Positions 8,307-16,536 of a stretch of DNA of 35,008 bases are shown piece by piece; positions within the stretch are counted from its first letter, which is position 1, and each line of letters opens with the position of its first letter. The stretch covers positions 1-35,008 of the forward strand of contig NZ_JAGPWC010000053.1 in assembly GCF_018119405.1 (NCBI RefSeq). Reading direction: 5' to 3'. The notes under the pieces are model-generated. The model saw only the letters and a list, made by a program, of their open reading frames with translations, was not told where the DNA came from and did not search any database. Source of the stretch: Massilia sp. ST3. GTDB taxonomy: Bacteria; Pseudomonadota; Gammaproteobacteria; Burkholderiales; Burkholderiaceae_D. Both the position numbers and the translations under genes were made by a program.

Positions 8307-9355
8307 AGATGGCAAGGGACGACCAACCCAAGGAGTCGGCGGTGACGCCGATGACCATGATCCAGGCCCTGCGCTCGGCCATGGACGTGATGATGGAGCG
8401 CGACGACAACGTCGTGGTGTATGGCCAGGACGTGGGCTATTTCGGCGGCGTGTTCCGCGTCACCGACGGCCTGCAGGCCAAGTACGGCAAGTCGCGCGTG
8501 TTCGACGCGCCGATCTCGGAAGGCGGCATCGTGGGCACGGCGGTCGGCATGGCCGCCTACGGCCTGCGCCCCGTCGTCGAGATCCAGTTCGCCGACTATT
8601 TTTATCCGGCCACCGACCAGATCGTGTCGGAAGCGGCGCGCCTGCGCTACCGCTCGGCCGGCGAATTCACCTCGTCGATGGTGATCCGCATGCCCTGCGG
8701 CGGCGGCATCTATGGCGGCCAGACCCACAGCCAGAGCCCGGAGGCCTTCTTCACCCACGTCTGCGGCCTGCGCACGGTGATGCCTTCGAACCCGTACGAC
8801 GCCAAGGGTCTCCTGATCGCCTCGATCGAGAACGACGACCCGGTGATCTTCCTCGAACCCAAGCGCCTGTACAACGGCCCCTTCGACGGCCACCACGACC
8901 GTCCGGTGGTGCCCTGGTCGGGCCATCCGCTGGGGGACGTCCCGAGCGGCTACTACACGGTGCCGCTCGACACGGCCTCCATCGTCCGCCCCGGCAACGC
9001 GGTGACGGTGCTGGCCTACGGCACCATGGTCTGGGTTTCGGAAGCGGCGGCGCGCGAGACCGGCATCGACGCCGAGATCATCGACCTGCGCAGCCTGTGG
9101 CCGCTCGACCTCGACACCATCGTGCGCTCGGTGCAGAAGACCGGCCGCTGCGTCATCGTGCACGAGGCAACCAAGACCAGCGGCTTCGGCGCTGAACTCG
9201 CGGCCCTGGTGCAGGAACACTGCTTCTACCACCTGGAGGCGCCGATCGGGCGCGTCGCGGGGTGGGACACCCCGTATCCGCATGCGCAGGAATGGGCGTA
9301 TTTCCCGGGGCCGGACCGCGTCGGCGCGGCCCTGAAACGTGCGATGGAGGGTTGA
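8303..9355 (+). CDS. bkdA2: 2-oxoisovalerate dehydrogenase E1 subunit beta
   Basis: The 350-residue beta subunit, which completes the E1 heterotetramer with BkdA1. Recognisable blocks are MTMIQALRSAMDVMMERDDNVVVYGQDVGYFGGVF near the N-terminus, FDAPISEGGIVGTAVGMA, IQFADYFYPATDQIVSEAA, GGGIYGGQTHSQSPEA and the C-terminal transketolase domain with IDLRSLWPLD and VHEATKTSGFGAE. Length is normal (about 340-350). The ATG at 8303 forms an ATGA overlap with the bkdA1 stop, so the two subunits are probably translationally coupled in equal amounts. The open frame extends upstream of this start but only as antisense-like low-information sequence. Confidence 0.94.
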   Translation: MKMARDDQPKESAVTPMTMIQALRSAMDVMMERDDNVVVYGQDVGYFGGVFRVTDGLQAKYGKSRVFDAPISEGGIVGTAVGMAAYGLRPVVEIQFADYFYPATDQIVSEAARLRYRSAGEFTSSMVIRMPCGGGIYGGQTHSQSPEAFFTHVCGLRTVMPSNPYDAKGLLIASIENDDPVIFLEPKRLYNGPFDGHHDRPVVPWSGHPLGDVPSGYYTVPLDTASIVRPGNAVTVLAYGTMVWVSEAAARETGIDAEIIDLRSLWPLDLDTIVRSVQKTGRCVIVHEATKTSGFGAELAALVQEHCFYHLEAPIGRVAGWDTPYPHAQEWAYFPGPDRVGAALKRAMEG

Positions 9356-9360
9356 GCCAG

Positions 9361-10695
9361 ATGGGCATTCATGTAATCAAGATGCCGGACCTCGGCGAAG
9401 GCATCGCGGAAGTCGAAGTGGTCGCCTGGCACGTCAATCCGGGCGACGACGTGAAAGAGGACCAGGTACTGGCCGACGTCATGACCGACAAGGCCACCGT
9501 CGAGATTCCCTCGCCGGTGCATGGCAAGGTGACCAGCCTGGGCGGCGTGGTCGGCCAATCGCTGGCCGTGGGCGCGGAACTGATCCGCCTGGAAGTCGAA
9601 GGCGCGGGCAATGTCTCGGCCGAGAAGGCCAGGCAGGAACCAGTGAAATCGGCCGCTGCCGAGGCGCCGGCCGAGGAAGTGGCCGAGCCGCAGCTCGAAG
9701 CTGCGGCTGCAAGCGCCGCGCCAGCGCGCGCCCCCGCGCCTGCGCCTCAGAAACCCGCTCCCAAGGCGCCCGCACGCCAGGCGCCGATGCCCGCGCCGGC
9801 GATGCGCGCCGAAGGCGACAAGCCGCTGGCGCCGCCCGCGGTGCGCCAGCGCGCCTGGGACATGGGCATCGAGCTGCAGTTCGTGGCCGGCAGCGGCCCG
9901 GCCGGCCGCATCACCCACGCCGACCTCGACGCCTACATCGCCGGCCGCCGCCAGGGCGCCGTGACGGGGCGCGGCGACAACCGCTACGCCCAGCTGCACG
10001 GCGAACACGCGACGCCGATCATCGGGCTGCGCCGCAAGATCGCCGAGAAGATGCAGGAAGCCAAGCGCCACATCCCGCACTTCACCTATGTCGAGGAGAT
10101 CGACGTCACCGAGCTCGAACTGCTGCGCGCACAGCTCAACGCCCGCTACGGGGCCGAGCGCGGCAAGCTGACCCTGCTGCCGCTCCTGATGCGCGCCGTG
10201 GTGCTGGCGATCCGCGCCTTCCCGCAGATGAACGCGCGCTTCGACGACGAGGCCAACATCCTGACCCAGTACGATCCGGTCCACCTGGGCATCGCCACCC
10301 AGACCGACACCGGCCTGATGGTGCCGGTGGTGCGCCATGCCGAGGCGCGCGATCCGTGGTCGAGCGCGGCCGAGCTGCTGCGCCTGGCGGAAGCCGCGCG
10401 CAACGCCAAGGCCACGCGCGAGGAGCTCACCGGGTCGACCATCACCATCACCAGCCTGGGCCCGCTGGGCGGCATCGTCACCACCCCGGTGATCAACCGC
10501 CCCGAGGTGGCGATCGTGGGCGTGAACCGCATCGTCGACCGTCCCGTGGTGCTGAACGGCGCCATGGTGGCGCGCAAGATGATGAACCTGTCGTCCTCGT
10601 TCGACCACCGCGTCATCGACGGCATGGTGGCGGCCCAGTTCGTGCAGACCATCCGCGGCTACCTCGAGAGCCCGGCAACCCTGTTCGTGGAGTGA
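9361..10695 (+). CDS. bkdB: Branched-chain 2-oxo acid dehydrogenase E2, lipoamide acyltransferase
   Basis: A 444-residue E2 core protein that takes the acyl group from E1 onto a lipoyl lysine and transfers it to CoA. The N-terminal lipoyl domain has Lys44 in MTDKATVEIPSP. An Ala/Pro-rich flexible linker runs from about residue 95 to 150, followed by a peripheral subunit-binding domain (PPAVRQRAWDMGIEL ... GRITHADLDAYI). The C-terminal catalytic domain carries the HxxxDG motif as HRVIDG near the end, with STITITSLGPLGG before it. A single lipoyl domain is usual for this enzyme. The start at 9361 is 5 nt after the bkdA2 stop, with a GGAGGG-like site inside the end of bkdA2. Confidence 0.94.
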   Translation: MGIHVIKMPDLGEGIAEVEVVAWHVNPGDDVKEDQVLADVMTDKATVEIPSPVHGKVTSLGGVVGQSLAVGAELIRLEVEGAGNVSAEKARQEPVKSAAAEAPAEEVAEPQLEAAAASAAPARAPAPAPQKPAPKAPARQAPMPAPAMRAEGDKPLAPPAVRQRAWDMGIELQFVAGSGPAGRITHADLDAYIAGRRQGAVTGRGDNRYAQLHGEHATPIIGLRRKIAEKMQEAKRHIPHFTYVEEIDVTELELLRAQLNARYGAERGKLTLLPLLMRAVVLAIRAFPQMNARFDDEANILTQYDPVHLGIATQTDTGLMVPVVRHAEARDPWSSAAELLRLAEAARNAKATREELTGSTITITSLGPLGGIVTTPVINRPEVAIVGVNRIVDRPVVLNGAMVARKMMNLSSSFDHRVIDGMVAAQFVQTIRGYLESPATLFVE

Positions 10696-10699
10696 GCCG

Positions 10700-12103
10700 A
10701 TGGAGACAGTCAATACCACCTTGCTCATCATCGGCGGCGGCCCGGGCGGCTACGTGGCCGGCATCCGCGCCGGCCAGCTCAAGGTGCCCGCCATCGTGGT
10801 CGAGGGCGCCCAGCCGGGCGGCACCTGCCTGAACATCGGCTGCATCCCGTCCAAGGCCCTGATCCACGCGGCCGAGGAGTTCAGTAAAGCGAACACCTAT
10901 GCGGCCCAGGAATCCGCGCTCGGCATCACCGTCGACAACCCGCGCATCGACCTGGCGCGCACCGTGGCCTGGAAGGACGGCATCGTCAAGCGTCTGACCG
11001 GCGGCGTGGGCGTGCTGCTCAAGAAGCATGGCGTGCGCCTGGTGAACGGCTGGGCGCGCATCATCGACGGCAAGACGGTCGAGGTGCGCCCGCCCGAAGG
11101 ATCGGACGGCGAAGTGCTGCGCATCCGCTGCGAACACCTGCTGCTGGCCTCGGGCTCGGAGCCGGTCGAGCTGCCCTTCATGCCCTTCGGCGGCGCCGTG
11201 GTGTCCTCGACCGAGGCCCTGTCGCCGGCATCCATCCCGCGCCGTCTGGTGGTGGTGGGCGGCGGCTACATCGGCCTGGAACTGGGCACGGCCTACCGCA
11301 AGCTGGGCAGCCAGGTGACGGTGGTCGAGGCGGCCGAGCGCATCCTGCCGTCCTACGACGCCGACCTGGTCAAGCCGGTGGCTGCTTCGCTGGCGCGCCT
11401 GGGGGTCGAGCTGCGCCTCGGCACCACGGTGCTCGGCTATGAGGATGGCCTGGTGCGCGTGCGCGACGCCTCCAAGGTCGAGGCCCAGCTGGAAGCGGAC
11501 CAGGTGCTGGTGGCGGTCGGCCGCAAGCCGCGCACCACGGGCTGGGGGCTGGAAAGCCTGATGCTGGACATGGACGGCCGCGCAGTCAAGGTCGACGCCC
11601 AGTGCCGCACCTCGATGCGCAACGTCTGGGCCATCGGCGACCTGGCGGGCGAACCGATGCTGGCCCACCGCGCCATGGCCCAGGGCGAGATGGTGGCCGA
11701 GATCGTCGCCGGCAAGTTCCGCGAGTTCGTGCCGGCCGCGATCCCGGCGGTGTGCTACACCGACCCCGAGATCGTGGTGGCCGGCATGTCGCCGCTGGAC
11801 TGCGACCGCGAAGGCGTGGAATTCGTCAGCGCCGTGTTCCCATTCAGCGCCAACGGCCGCGCCATGACCATCGAAGGCACGGACGGCTTCGTGCGGGTGG
11901 TCGCGCGCAAGGACAACCACCTGATCCTGGGCTGGCAGGCGGTCGGCGCCGGCGTCTCGGAACTGGCGGCCGCCTTCTCGCAGTCGCTGGAGATGGGTGC
12001 GCTGCTGGAAGACGTGGGCCGCACCATCCACGCCCACCCAACCCTGGGCGAAGCCGTCCAGGAAGCCGCCCTGCGCGCGCTGGGCCATGCCCTGCACATC
12101 TGA
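10700..12103 (+). CDS. lpdA: Dihydrolipoyl dehydrogenase (E3)
   Basis: A 467-residue flavoprotein that reoxidises the dihydrolipoyl group of E2 with NAD+. An N-terminal FAD dinucleotide fold (LIIGGGPGGYVAGIRAG) is followed by the redox disulfide GGTCLNIGCIPSK (Cys43 and Cys48). A second Rossmann motif for NAD is at VVVGGGYIGLELGTAY, the second FAD motif is at NVWAIGDLAGEPMLAH, and the C-terminal catalytic HAHPTLGE pair is present. It starts 4 nt after bkdB and is the last gene of the operon, so it is probably the dedicated E3 (LpdV in Pseudomonas nomenclature) rather than a general one. A terminator follows at 12111. Confidence 0.94.
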   Translation: METVNTTLLIIGGGPGGYVAGIRAGQLKVPAIVVEGAQPGGTCLNIGCIPSKALIHAAEEFSKANTYAAQESALGITVDNPRIDLARTVAWKDGIVKRLTGGVGVLLKKHGVRLVNGWARIIDGKTVEVRPPEGSDGEVLRIRCEHLLLASGSEPVELPFMPFGGAVVSSTEALSPASIPRRLVVVGGGYIGLELGTAYRKLGSQVTVVEAAERILPSYDADLVKPVAASLARLGVELRLGTTVLGYEDGLVRVRDASKVEAQLEADQVLVAVGRKPRTTGWGLESLMLDMDGRAVKVDAQCRTSMRNVWAIGDLAGEPMLAHRAMAQGEMVAEIVAGKFREFVPAAIPAVCYTDPEIVVAGMSPLDCDREGVEFVSAVFPFSANGRAMTIEGTDGFVRVVARKDNHLILGWQAVGAGVSELAAAFSQSLEMGALLEDVGRTIHAHPTLGEAVQEAALRALGHALHI

Positions 12104-12110
12104 TCCTCCC

Positions 12111-12138
12111 GCGCCGCCCGCCCGGGCGGCGCTTTCTT
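12111..12138 (+). terminator. Intrinsic terminator of the bkd operon
   Basis: GCGCCGCC (12111-12118), a 6-nt loop, GGCGGCGC (12125-12132), then TTTCTTT. An 8-bp all-GC stem with a T-rich tract, 7 nt after the lpdA stop. Confidence 0.8.
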
Positions 12139-12279
12139 TCCTGCGCATGTCACACTTCGCCGCCCATGGCGCCCGGCGACGCCGAACCCATTCCGCATTT
12201 GTTGCACGCTACCATACGTTCTTTGCACGCCCGTGCATAACGGCAAATATTATTGGCATATGCATCTGTTGTGCCAAAT

Positions 12280-12308
12280 TTGTCATTTGTGTCATTTCCG
12301 TGTAATAT
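12280..12308 (+). promoter_or_regulatory. Sigma-70 promoter of the outer-membrane protein gene
   Basis: TTGTCA (12280-12285), exactly 17 nt, then TAATAT (12303-12308) preceded by TG. Transcription would begin near 12315 and leave a leader of about 42 nt before the ATG at 12357. The surrounding 12190-12350 is markedly AT-rich compared with the rest of the window, in keeping with a strong promoter with upstream-element character. Confidence 0.7.
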
Positions 12309-12356
12309 GCGCGCCCTACGGATGTTCCGTAGACATACAAACAAGGTAATAACATC

Positions 12357-12851
12357 ATGTTCAAGAAAATCGCAGCCCTTGCGGCCCTGATCGTCGCTTC
12401 CTCGTCCGCTTTCGCCGTCGAGCCGGGCGCCCTGTACGCCGGCGTCGACGCCGGCAAGACCAAGCTCGAAGGCTGGTCGGACCGTGAAACCAGCTTCGGC
12501 GCCTTCGTCGGCTACAAGTTCCACCCGAACTTCGCCGCCGAGTTCAACTACCGCCGTCTGGGCGACGCCGACATCGGCATGTTCAACGTGAAAGTCGACC
12601 AGGCCGCCCTGTCGGTCATCGGCACCATGCCGCTGGGCAACAACTTCGACCTGTACGGCCGCCTGGGCTACAACCGCGTCGAAGTCGACGCATCGTCGGG
12701 CGGCTTCACCGGCACCGACTCGACCTCGCGCGCTGTCTACGGCGTGGGCCTCGGCTACGCCTTCACCCCGGCCATCTCGGGCCGCATCGAAGTCCAGAAG
12801 CCGACCAGCGACCTGACCAACGTGAGCGCGGGCGTCGTCTTCAAGTTCTAA
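12357..12851 (+). CDS. Small outer-membrane beta-barrel protein, OmpA-like transmembrane type
   Basis: A 164-residue precursor. The signal peptide is MFKKIAALAALIVASSSAFA, with cleavage expected after residue 20. The mature part of about 144 residues is made of alternating short amphipathic strands (for example LYAGVDAGKTKLEGW, FGAFVGYKFHPNFAAEFNYR, VYGVGLGYAFTPAISGRIEVQ) and ends in VVFKF, an aromatic C-terminal residue recognised by the BAM machinery. The pattern fits an eight-stranded barrel of the OmpA-like or OmpW-like class without a peptidoglycan-binding domain. The function is not known from sequence. It stands alone with its own promoter and terminator, suggesting it is well expressed. 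The start is supported by an AAGG element about 11 nt upstream and by the signal peptide. Confidence 0.85.
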   Translation: MFKKIAALAALIVASSSAFAVEPGALYAGVDAGKTKLEGWSDRETSFGAFVGYKFHPNFAAEFNYRRLGDADIGMFNVKVDQAALSVIGTMPLGNNFDLYGRLGYNRVEVDASSGGFTGTDSTSRAVYGVGLGYAFTPAISGRIEVQKPTSDLTNVSAGVVFKF

Positions 12852-12875
12852 TCGCAGGCAAGCGCCAGCGATGCA

Positions 12876-12903
12876 ACAAGCCCGGCCCTGCCGGGCTTGT
12901 TTC
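12876..12903 (+). terminator. Intrinsic terminator after the outer-membrane protein gene
   Basis: ACAAGCCCGGC (12876-12886), loop CCT, GCCGGGCTTGT (12890-12900), then TTC. An 11-bp perfect stem with a 3-nt loop, 25 nt after the stop codon. The trailing T tract is short. Confidence 0.8.
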
Positions 12904-12973
12904 ATTGATAGGTGCGCCATGACGTCCGGCCGGGCGACCAGGCGCGGACATCGCAAGCTGCCCGTCTTGCGCG

Positions 12974-13108
12974 ATGGACATCGCCGCTGTCACCGACGCA
13001 GGCCTCTACGTGTTCGCCCGCGGCTGCGCCAGATCAGGAAAGTTGATCCGGACGGGAATGTGACGACGCTTGCCGGCAGCGGCGCCGGCGCGGTGGACCA
13101 CGGCGGGC
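12974..13108 (+). pseudogene. Remnant of an NHL-repeat protein gene
   Basis: Two short stretches in different frames together resemble one NHL repeat. MDIAAVTDAGLYVFARG (from 12974) is followed, after a frame change, by RQIRKVDPDGNVTTLAGSGAG (to about 13090). NHL propeller repeats commonly read as D-x-x-G-N-L-Y-V-A-D ... IRKVxPDGxVTTLAGSG. The fragment covers barely one blade, has no start or stop of its own and is frameshifted, so it looks like the leftover of a deleted gene. It abuts the 3' end of the secreted-protein gene at 13110. The rest of 12904-13109 shows nothing else. Confidence 0.45.
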
Positions 13109-13109
13109 G

Positions 13110-13448
13110 TCAGCGCTTGCAGTCGGGGAAGCGCAGCCTGCCGTTGAAGGTAAAGCACATCTCGACCTTGGCCGGCAGGTCGTCGAACTTCCTGGATTCG
13201 CCGGCCTTGAGCGTGAATTCGCGCACCAGGAAATGCGTGCACTCCAGCGTCGGCGCACCGTTGCGCGCCGGCCCGTCCTTGCACTCGGAACCGTACAGCA
13301 GAAAGAAGCATTCGCCGCTCGGGCTGCCGTCGCAGCGGTAGGATCCGTCGTCGCCGACGGTGGTCGTGGTGTGGGTGGTCTCTGCCAGGGCGGGGCCATG
13401 CAAGCCCAGGGCCAGGGAGGCGGCCGCGGCCAACAAGCTGAATTTCAT
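13110..13448 (-). CDS. Small secreted six-cysteine protein, function unknown
   Basis: A 112-residue protein I do not recognise. It has a clear signal peptide (MKFSLLAAAASLALGLHGPALA, cleaved after about residue 22). The mature part of about 90 residues has six cysteines (39, 47, 56, 70, 98, 110), enough for three disulfides, so a compact periplasmic or secreted fold is likely. A threonine run (HTTTT) follows the signal peptide. No catalytic motif is visible. The gene is single, with the NHL remnant beyond its 3' end and the tetR 3' end upstream of it on the same strand. The start is fixed by the signal peptide. Confidence 0.7.
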   Translation of the reverse strand: MKFSLLAAAASLALGLHGPALAETTHTTTTVGDDGSYRCDGSPSGECFFLLYGSECKDGPARNGAPTLECTHFLVREFTLKAGESRKFDDLPAKVEMCFTFNGRLRFPDCKR

Positions 13449-13518
13449 GCGTGCTCTCGAAACTGGAAAGTCCGCTAGTCTAGCAAACGGCGGCCGCCAG
13501 GAAATTCACACATTCACA

Positions 13519-14145
13519 CTAGGCCGCGCGCGGACTGGTGGCCAGCACGGTGCCGAGCCGCAGCGCCGACTCCACCGCGGTATCGACCGGCGGCTGGTAG
13601 CCGTTGCCGATCCAGCGCAGCGCGATGCTGATCACGCCGCCGATCACGCCGGCCTGCAGCAGCTCGTCGTCGACCGCGCTGGCGGTCCCGACCATGCGCG
13701 CCACCTCGCGTCCGATCGCCTGCAGCGCCTCGTCGAAGGCCAGGTCCACCGCCCGGCTGACGCCGCGGATCTCGACCAGGAACACGCGCGCCGCCTTCGG
13801 TCCGCCTTGCAGCGCCGAGAAGTAGGCATGCAGCATGGCGCGCGAGCGCGCCACGCGTCCGCGGCCCGCCGCCTCGCCGGCGCGCAGGGCTTCGCCCAGC
13901 ACCGCATAGGTCACTGCGTTGAAGGAGTCGATCAGCAGCGCTTCGCTGTTGGCGAAGGATTCGTAGAAATAGCGTTCCGTGAGGCCGGCCGCCTCGCAGA
14001 CCGCCTTGACAGTCGCATTGTGGTAGCCGCGATCGCCGTAGACGTCGATGGCGGCGGCGATCAAGCGGCTGCGGCGTTCGGCGCGCCGCTGTTCCTGCGA
14101 TTGTCCTCGGTAGGACCGTGTAGAAGTTGAAGGCTCTGCTGTCAT
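13519..14145 (-). CDS. TetR-family transcriptional regulator
   Basis: A 208-residue repressor-type protein. The N-terminal helix-turn-helix reads SRLIAAAIDVYGDRGYHNAT, then VKAVCEAAGLTERYFYESFANSEALL, the standard TetR pattern. The C-terminal half is helical and variable, as expected for a ligand-binding and dimer domain. The open frame extends upstream to 14385, but that part overlaps the divergent monooxygenase gene; the ATG at 14145 (MTAEPSTS) gives normal TetR length. It is divergent from the Baeyer-Villiger monooxygenase operon across 79 nt containing an 18-bp palindrome, so it very probably represses that operon and perhaps itself. Confidence 0.88.
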   Translation of the reverse strand: MTAEPSTSTRSYRGQSQEQRRAERRSRLIAAAIDVYGDRGYHNATVKAVCEAAGLTERYFYESFANSEALLIDSFNAVTYAVLGEALRAGEAAGRGRVARSRAMLHAYFSALQGGPKAARVFLVEIRGVSRAVDLAFDEALQAIGREVARMVGTASAVDDELLQAGVIGGVISIALRWIGNGYQPPVDTAVESALRLGTVLATSPRAA

Positions 14146-14180
14146 CCAGCTATTTTGACACATTCTTGCAACTGGCATTC

Positions 14181-14198
14181 TGACAATGTACAGTGTCA
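14181..14198. promoter_or_regulatory. Probable TetR operator in the divergent promoter
   Basis: TGACAATGTACAGTGTCA is palindromic at 16 of 18 positions, centred on TGTACA. It lies 26 nt before the monooxygenase ATG and overlaps a plausible promoter for it (TTGCAA at 14166-14171, 17-nt spacer, TACAGT at 14189-14194). A third TGACA sits at 14156-14160. Binding here would block transcription directly. Confidence 0.65.
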
Positions 14199-14224
14199 TT
14201 ATTAAAACAAAAACCAGAGACACC

Positions 14225-15715
14225 ATGCGCACCACCACCCACGCGGCGCAGGCCGGCGGCGAGCCGCTGGACGTGCTGATCGTCGGCGCCGGGCTGTCGG
14301 GCATCGGCGCCGCGGCCACCCTGCGCCGGCGCTGCCCGGACAAGCGCTTCGGCATCCTCGAGGCGCGCTCCGCGATCGGCGGCACCTGGGACCTGTTCCG
14401 CTATCCCGGCATCCGTTCGGATTCCGACATGTACACGCTCGGCTATGCCTTCCGTCCCTGGACCGACCCGCAAGCCATCGCCGACGGCCCGGCGATCCGC
14501 GCCTACGTCGCCGACACGGCGCGCGAGTACGGCATCGAGCCGCACATCCGCTTCGGGCACAAGGTGACCAAGGCCAGCTGGTCGAGCGCGGAAGCGCTGT
14601 GGACCGTCACGGCCGCGCTGGCCGGCGGCGGCGAACGCGTGCTGCGCACCCGCTTCCTTTACCTGTGCAGCGGCTACTACAGCTACGACGAAGCCTACCG
14701 CCCGCGCTTCGAGGGCGAAGCGGCGTTCCGCGGCCGCATCGTCCATCCGCAGTTCTGGCCCGGGGACCTCGACTACGGCGGCAAGCGCGTGGTGGTGGTC
14801 GGCAGCGGCGCCACCGCCGTGACCCTGGTGCCGGCGATGACGGAGCGCGCCGCCCACGTGACCATGCTGCAGCGCTCGCCGTCCTATGTGGTGTCGCGTC
14901 CGGCGCAGGACCGCTTCGCACGCCGCATGCAGCGCTGGCTGCCGCAGGGCCTGGCCTATGCGGTGGCGCGCTGGCGTCTGATCGCCGAATCGATCTTCCT
15001 GTACCGCCTGGCGCGCGGCAGGCCGGCGCTGGTCAAGCGCCACCTGGTGGCCCAGGCCCAGCGCCAGGCCGGGCCGGGGGTGGACGCCGCCGTGCACTTC
15101 TCGCCCAGCTACAAGCCATGGGACCAGCGCGTCTGCCTGGTTCCGGACGGCGACCTGTTCCAGGTCTTGCGCACCGGCCGGGCCGAGATCGTCACCGACC
15201 ACATCGCCCGCTTCACCGAGCGCGGCATCCTGCTGGCTTCCGGCCGCGAGCTCGAGGCCGACCTGGTGGTGCTGGCGACCGGCCTGTCGCTCAAGGTGCT
15301 GGGCGGGGCCGCGATCGAGGTCGACGGCAGCCCGCTCGACCCTGCCCAGGCCATGTCCTACAAGGGCATGATGCTGGGCGACGTCCCCAACTGCGCCATG
15401 ACCTTCGGCTACACCAACGCCTCCTGGACCCTGAAGGCCGACCTCACCGCCGGCTACGTATGCCGCCTGCTGTCCTGGATGGACCGGCGCGGCCTCGCCA
15501 TCGCCGTGCCGCGCCGCGACCGCGCGGTGGCCAGCCGGCCCTTCCTCGGCTTCACTTCCGGCTACGTGCAGCGCGCCAGCCGCCTGCTGCCGAAGCAGGG
15601 CGCGCGCAAGCCCTGGCAGGTCTACCAGAACTACGTGATGGACCTGCTGACGATCCGCTTCGGCCGCATCGACGACGGCGTCATGCATTTCGGCGCCAAG
15701 GGATGCCTGCCATGA
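14225..15715 (+). CDS. Baeyer-Villiger monooxygenase, EtaA/AlmA-like flavoprotein
   Basis: A 496-residue FAD and NADPH dependent monooxygenase expected to insert oxygen beside a ketone carbonyl to give an ester. The FAD-binding motif VGAGLSGIGAA is at residues 20-30. The family block GGTWDLFRYPGIRSDSDMYT and FRPW follow. The type I Baeyer-Villiger fingerprint FxGxxxHxxxWP is matched exactly by FRGRIVHPQFWP (residues 168-179). The NADPH motif VVVVGSGATAVTL comes next, with the ATG motif as LATGLSL near residue 360. The ATG at 14225 replaces an upstream in-frame ATG at 14186 that lies within the operator. It is the first gene of an operon with a short-chain dehydrogenase and a hydrolase; its stop overlaps the next start. 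The substrate could be a long-chain, cyclic or aromatic ketone. Confidence 0.92.
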   Translation: MRTTTHAAQAGGEPLDVLIVGAGLSGIGAAATLRRRCPDKRFGILEARSAIGGTWDLFRYPGIRSDSDMYTLGYAFRPWTDPQAIADGPAIRAYVADTAREYGIEPHIRFGHKVTKASWSSAEALWTVTAALAGGGERVLRTRFLYLCSGYYSYDEAYRPRFEGEAAFRGRIVHPQFWPGDLDYGGKRVVVVGSGATAVTLVPAMTERAAHVTMLQRSPSYVVSRPAQDRFARRMQRWLPQGLAYAVARWRLIAESIFLYRLARGRPALVKRHLVAQAQRQAGPGVDAAVHFSPSYKPWDQRVCLVPDGDLFQVLRTGRAEIVTDHIARFTERGILLASGRELEADLVVLATGLSLKVLGGAAIEVDGSPLDPAQAMSYKGMMLGDVPNCAMTFGYTNASWTLKADLTAGYVCRLLSWMDRRGLAIAVPRRDRAVASRPFLGFTSGYVQRASRLLPKQGARKPWQVYQNYVMDLLTIRFGRIDDGVMHFGAKGCLP

Positions 15716-16536
15716 GGCGCGCCGGCATGCAGCTCGGTAACCGGGTGGCCGTGGTCACCGGCGCCGGCGGCGGCATCGGCCGCGCGATCGCGCTGTCGCT
15801 GGCGCGCCGTTCCTGCCACCTGGCGCTGTGCGACATCGACGCCGCCGCGGCCGCGGCCACCGCCCAGGCGGCGCGCGCCCTGGGCGTGCGCACCAGCGTG
15901 CACCAGATCGACGTCGCCAACCGCGCCTCGGTGCGGGGGCTGCCGGCCGCGGTGGGCCTGGTGCACGGGCGCGTCGACCTGTTGGTCAACAACGCCGGCG
16001 TGGCCCTGGGCGGCAGCTTCGAGCAGGTCGCGGAAGACGATTTCGACTGGCTCATGGAGGTCAACTTCCACGCCGTGGTGCGCCTGACCCGGGCCTTCCT
16101 GCCGCTGCTGCGCGAAAGCGACGAGGCGCGCATCGTCAACCTGTCGAGCATCTACGGGATCGTCGCGCCGCCCGGCCAGAGCGCCTACGCCGCCAGCAAG
16201 TTCGCCGTGCGCGGCTTTTCGAACGCGCTGCGCCACGAGCTCGAAGGCAGCCCGGTCGGCGTGACGGTCGTGCACCCGGGCGGCGTCGCCACCGGCATCG
16301 CCAGGAACGCGCGCGTCCCCCTGGACGCGCCCCGGCACGAGATCGAGCACGGCCGCGCCGCCGCCCAGCGCCTGCTGCGCCTGGACCCGGCCGTCGCCGG
16401 CGAAGCGATCGTGCGCGGCGTCGAAAGGCGCCAGGCGCGCGTCCTGGTCGGCGGCGATGCCAGGTTCGTCGCCTTGCTGGAGCGCCTCCGTCCCGTCAGC
16501 TACTGGTCCACCCTGAAGAAACTCACGCTCCGATGA
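15712..16536 (+). CDS. Short-chain dehydrogenase/reductase
   Basis: A 274-residue classical SDR. The cofactor motif TGxxxGxG appears as TGAGGGIGRA near residues 16-25, NNAG as VNNAGVALGG, the catalytic Ser as NLSSIYG (Ser145/146), and the YxxxK pair as Tyr159 and Lys163 in YAASK. Asp after the second strand (CDID) suggests NAD+ rather than NADP+. It would oxidise a secondary alcohol to the ketone that the upstream monooxygenase uses, or work in the reverse direction. The start at 15712 overlaps the monooxygenase stop as ATGA; an in-frame ATG at 15727 is the alternative. Its own stop overlaps the next start in the same way. Confidence 0.9.
   Translation: MRRAGMQLGNRVAVVTGAGGGIGRAIALSLARRSCHLALCDIDAAAAAATAQAARALGVRTSVHQIDVANRASVRGLPAAVGLVHGRVDLLVNNAGVALGGSFEQVAEDDFDWLMEVNFHAVVRLTRAFLPLLRESDEARIVNLSSIYGIVAPPGQSAYAASKFAVRGFSNALRHELEGSPVGVTVVHPGGVATGIARNARVPLDAPRHEIEHGRAAAQRLLRLDPAVAGEAIVRGVERRQARVLVGGDARFVALLERLRPVSYWSTLKKLTLR

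Noticed and set aside
13110..13448. Toxin or immunity protein for the small secreted six-cysteine protein
   Set aside because: A signal peptide and cysteines alone do not support it, and there is no partner gene or secretion cluster nearby.
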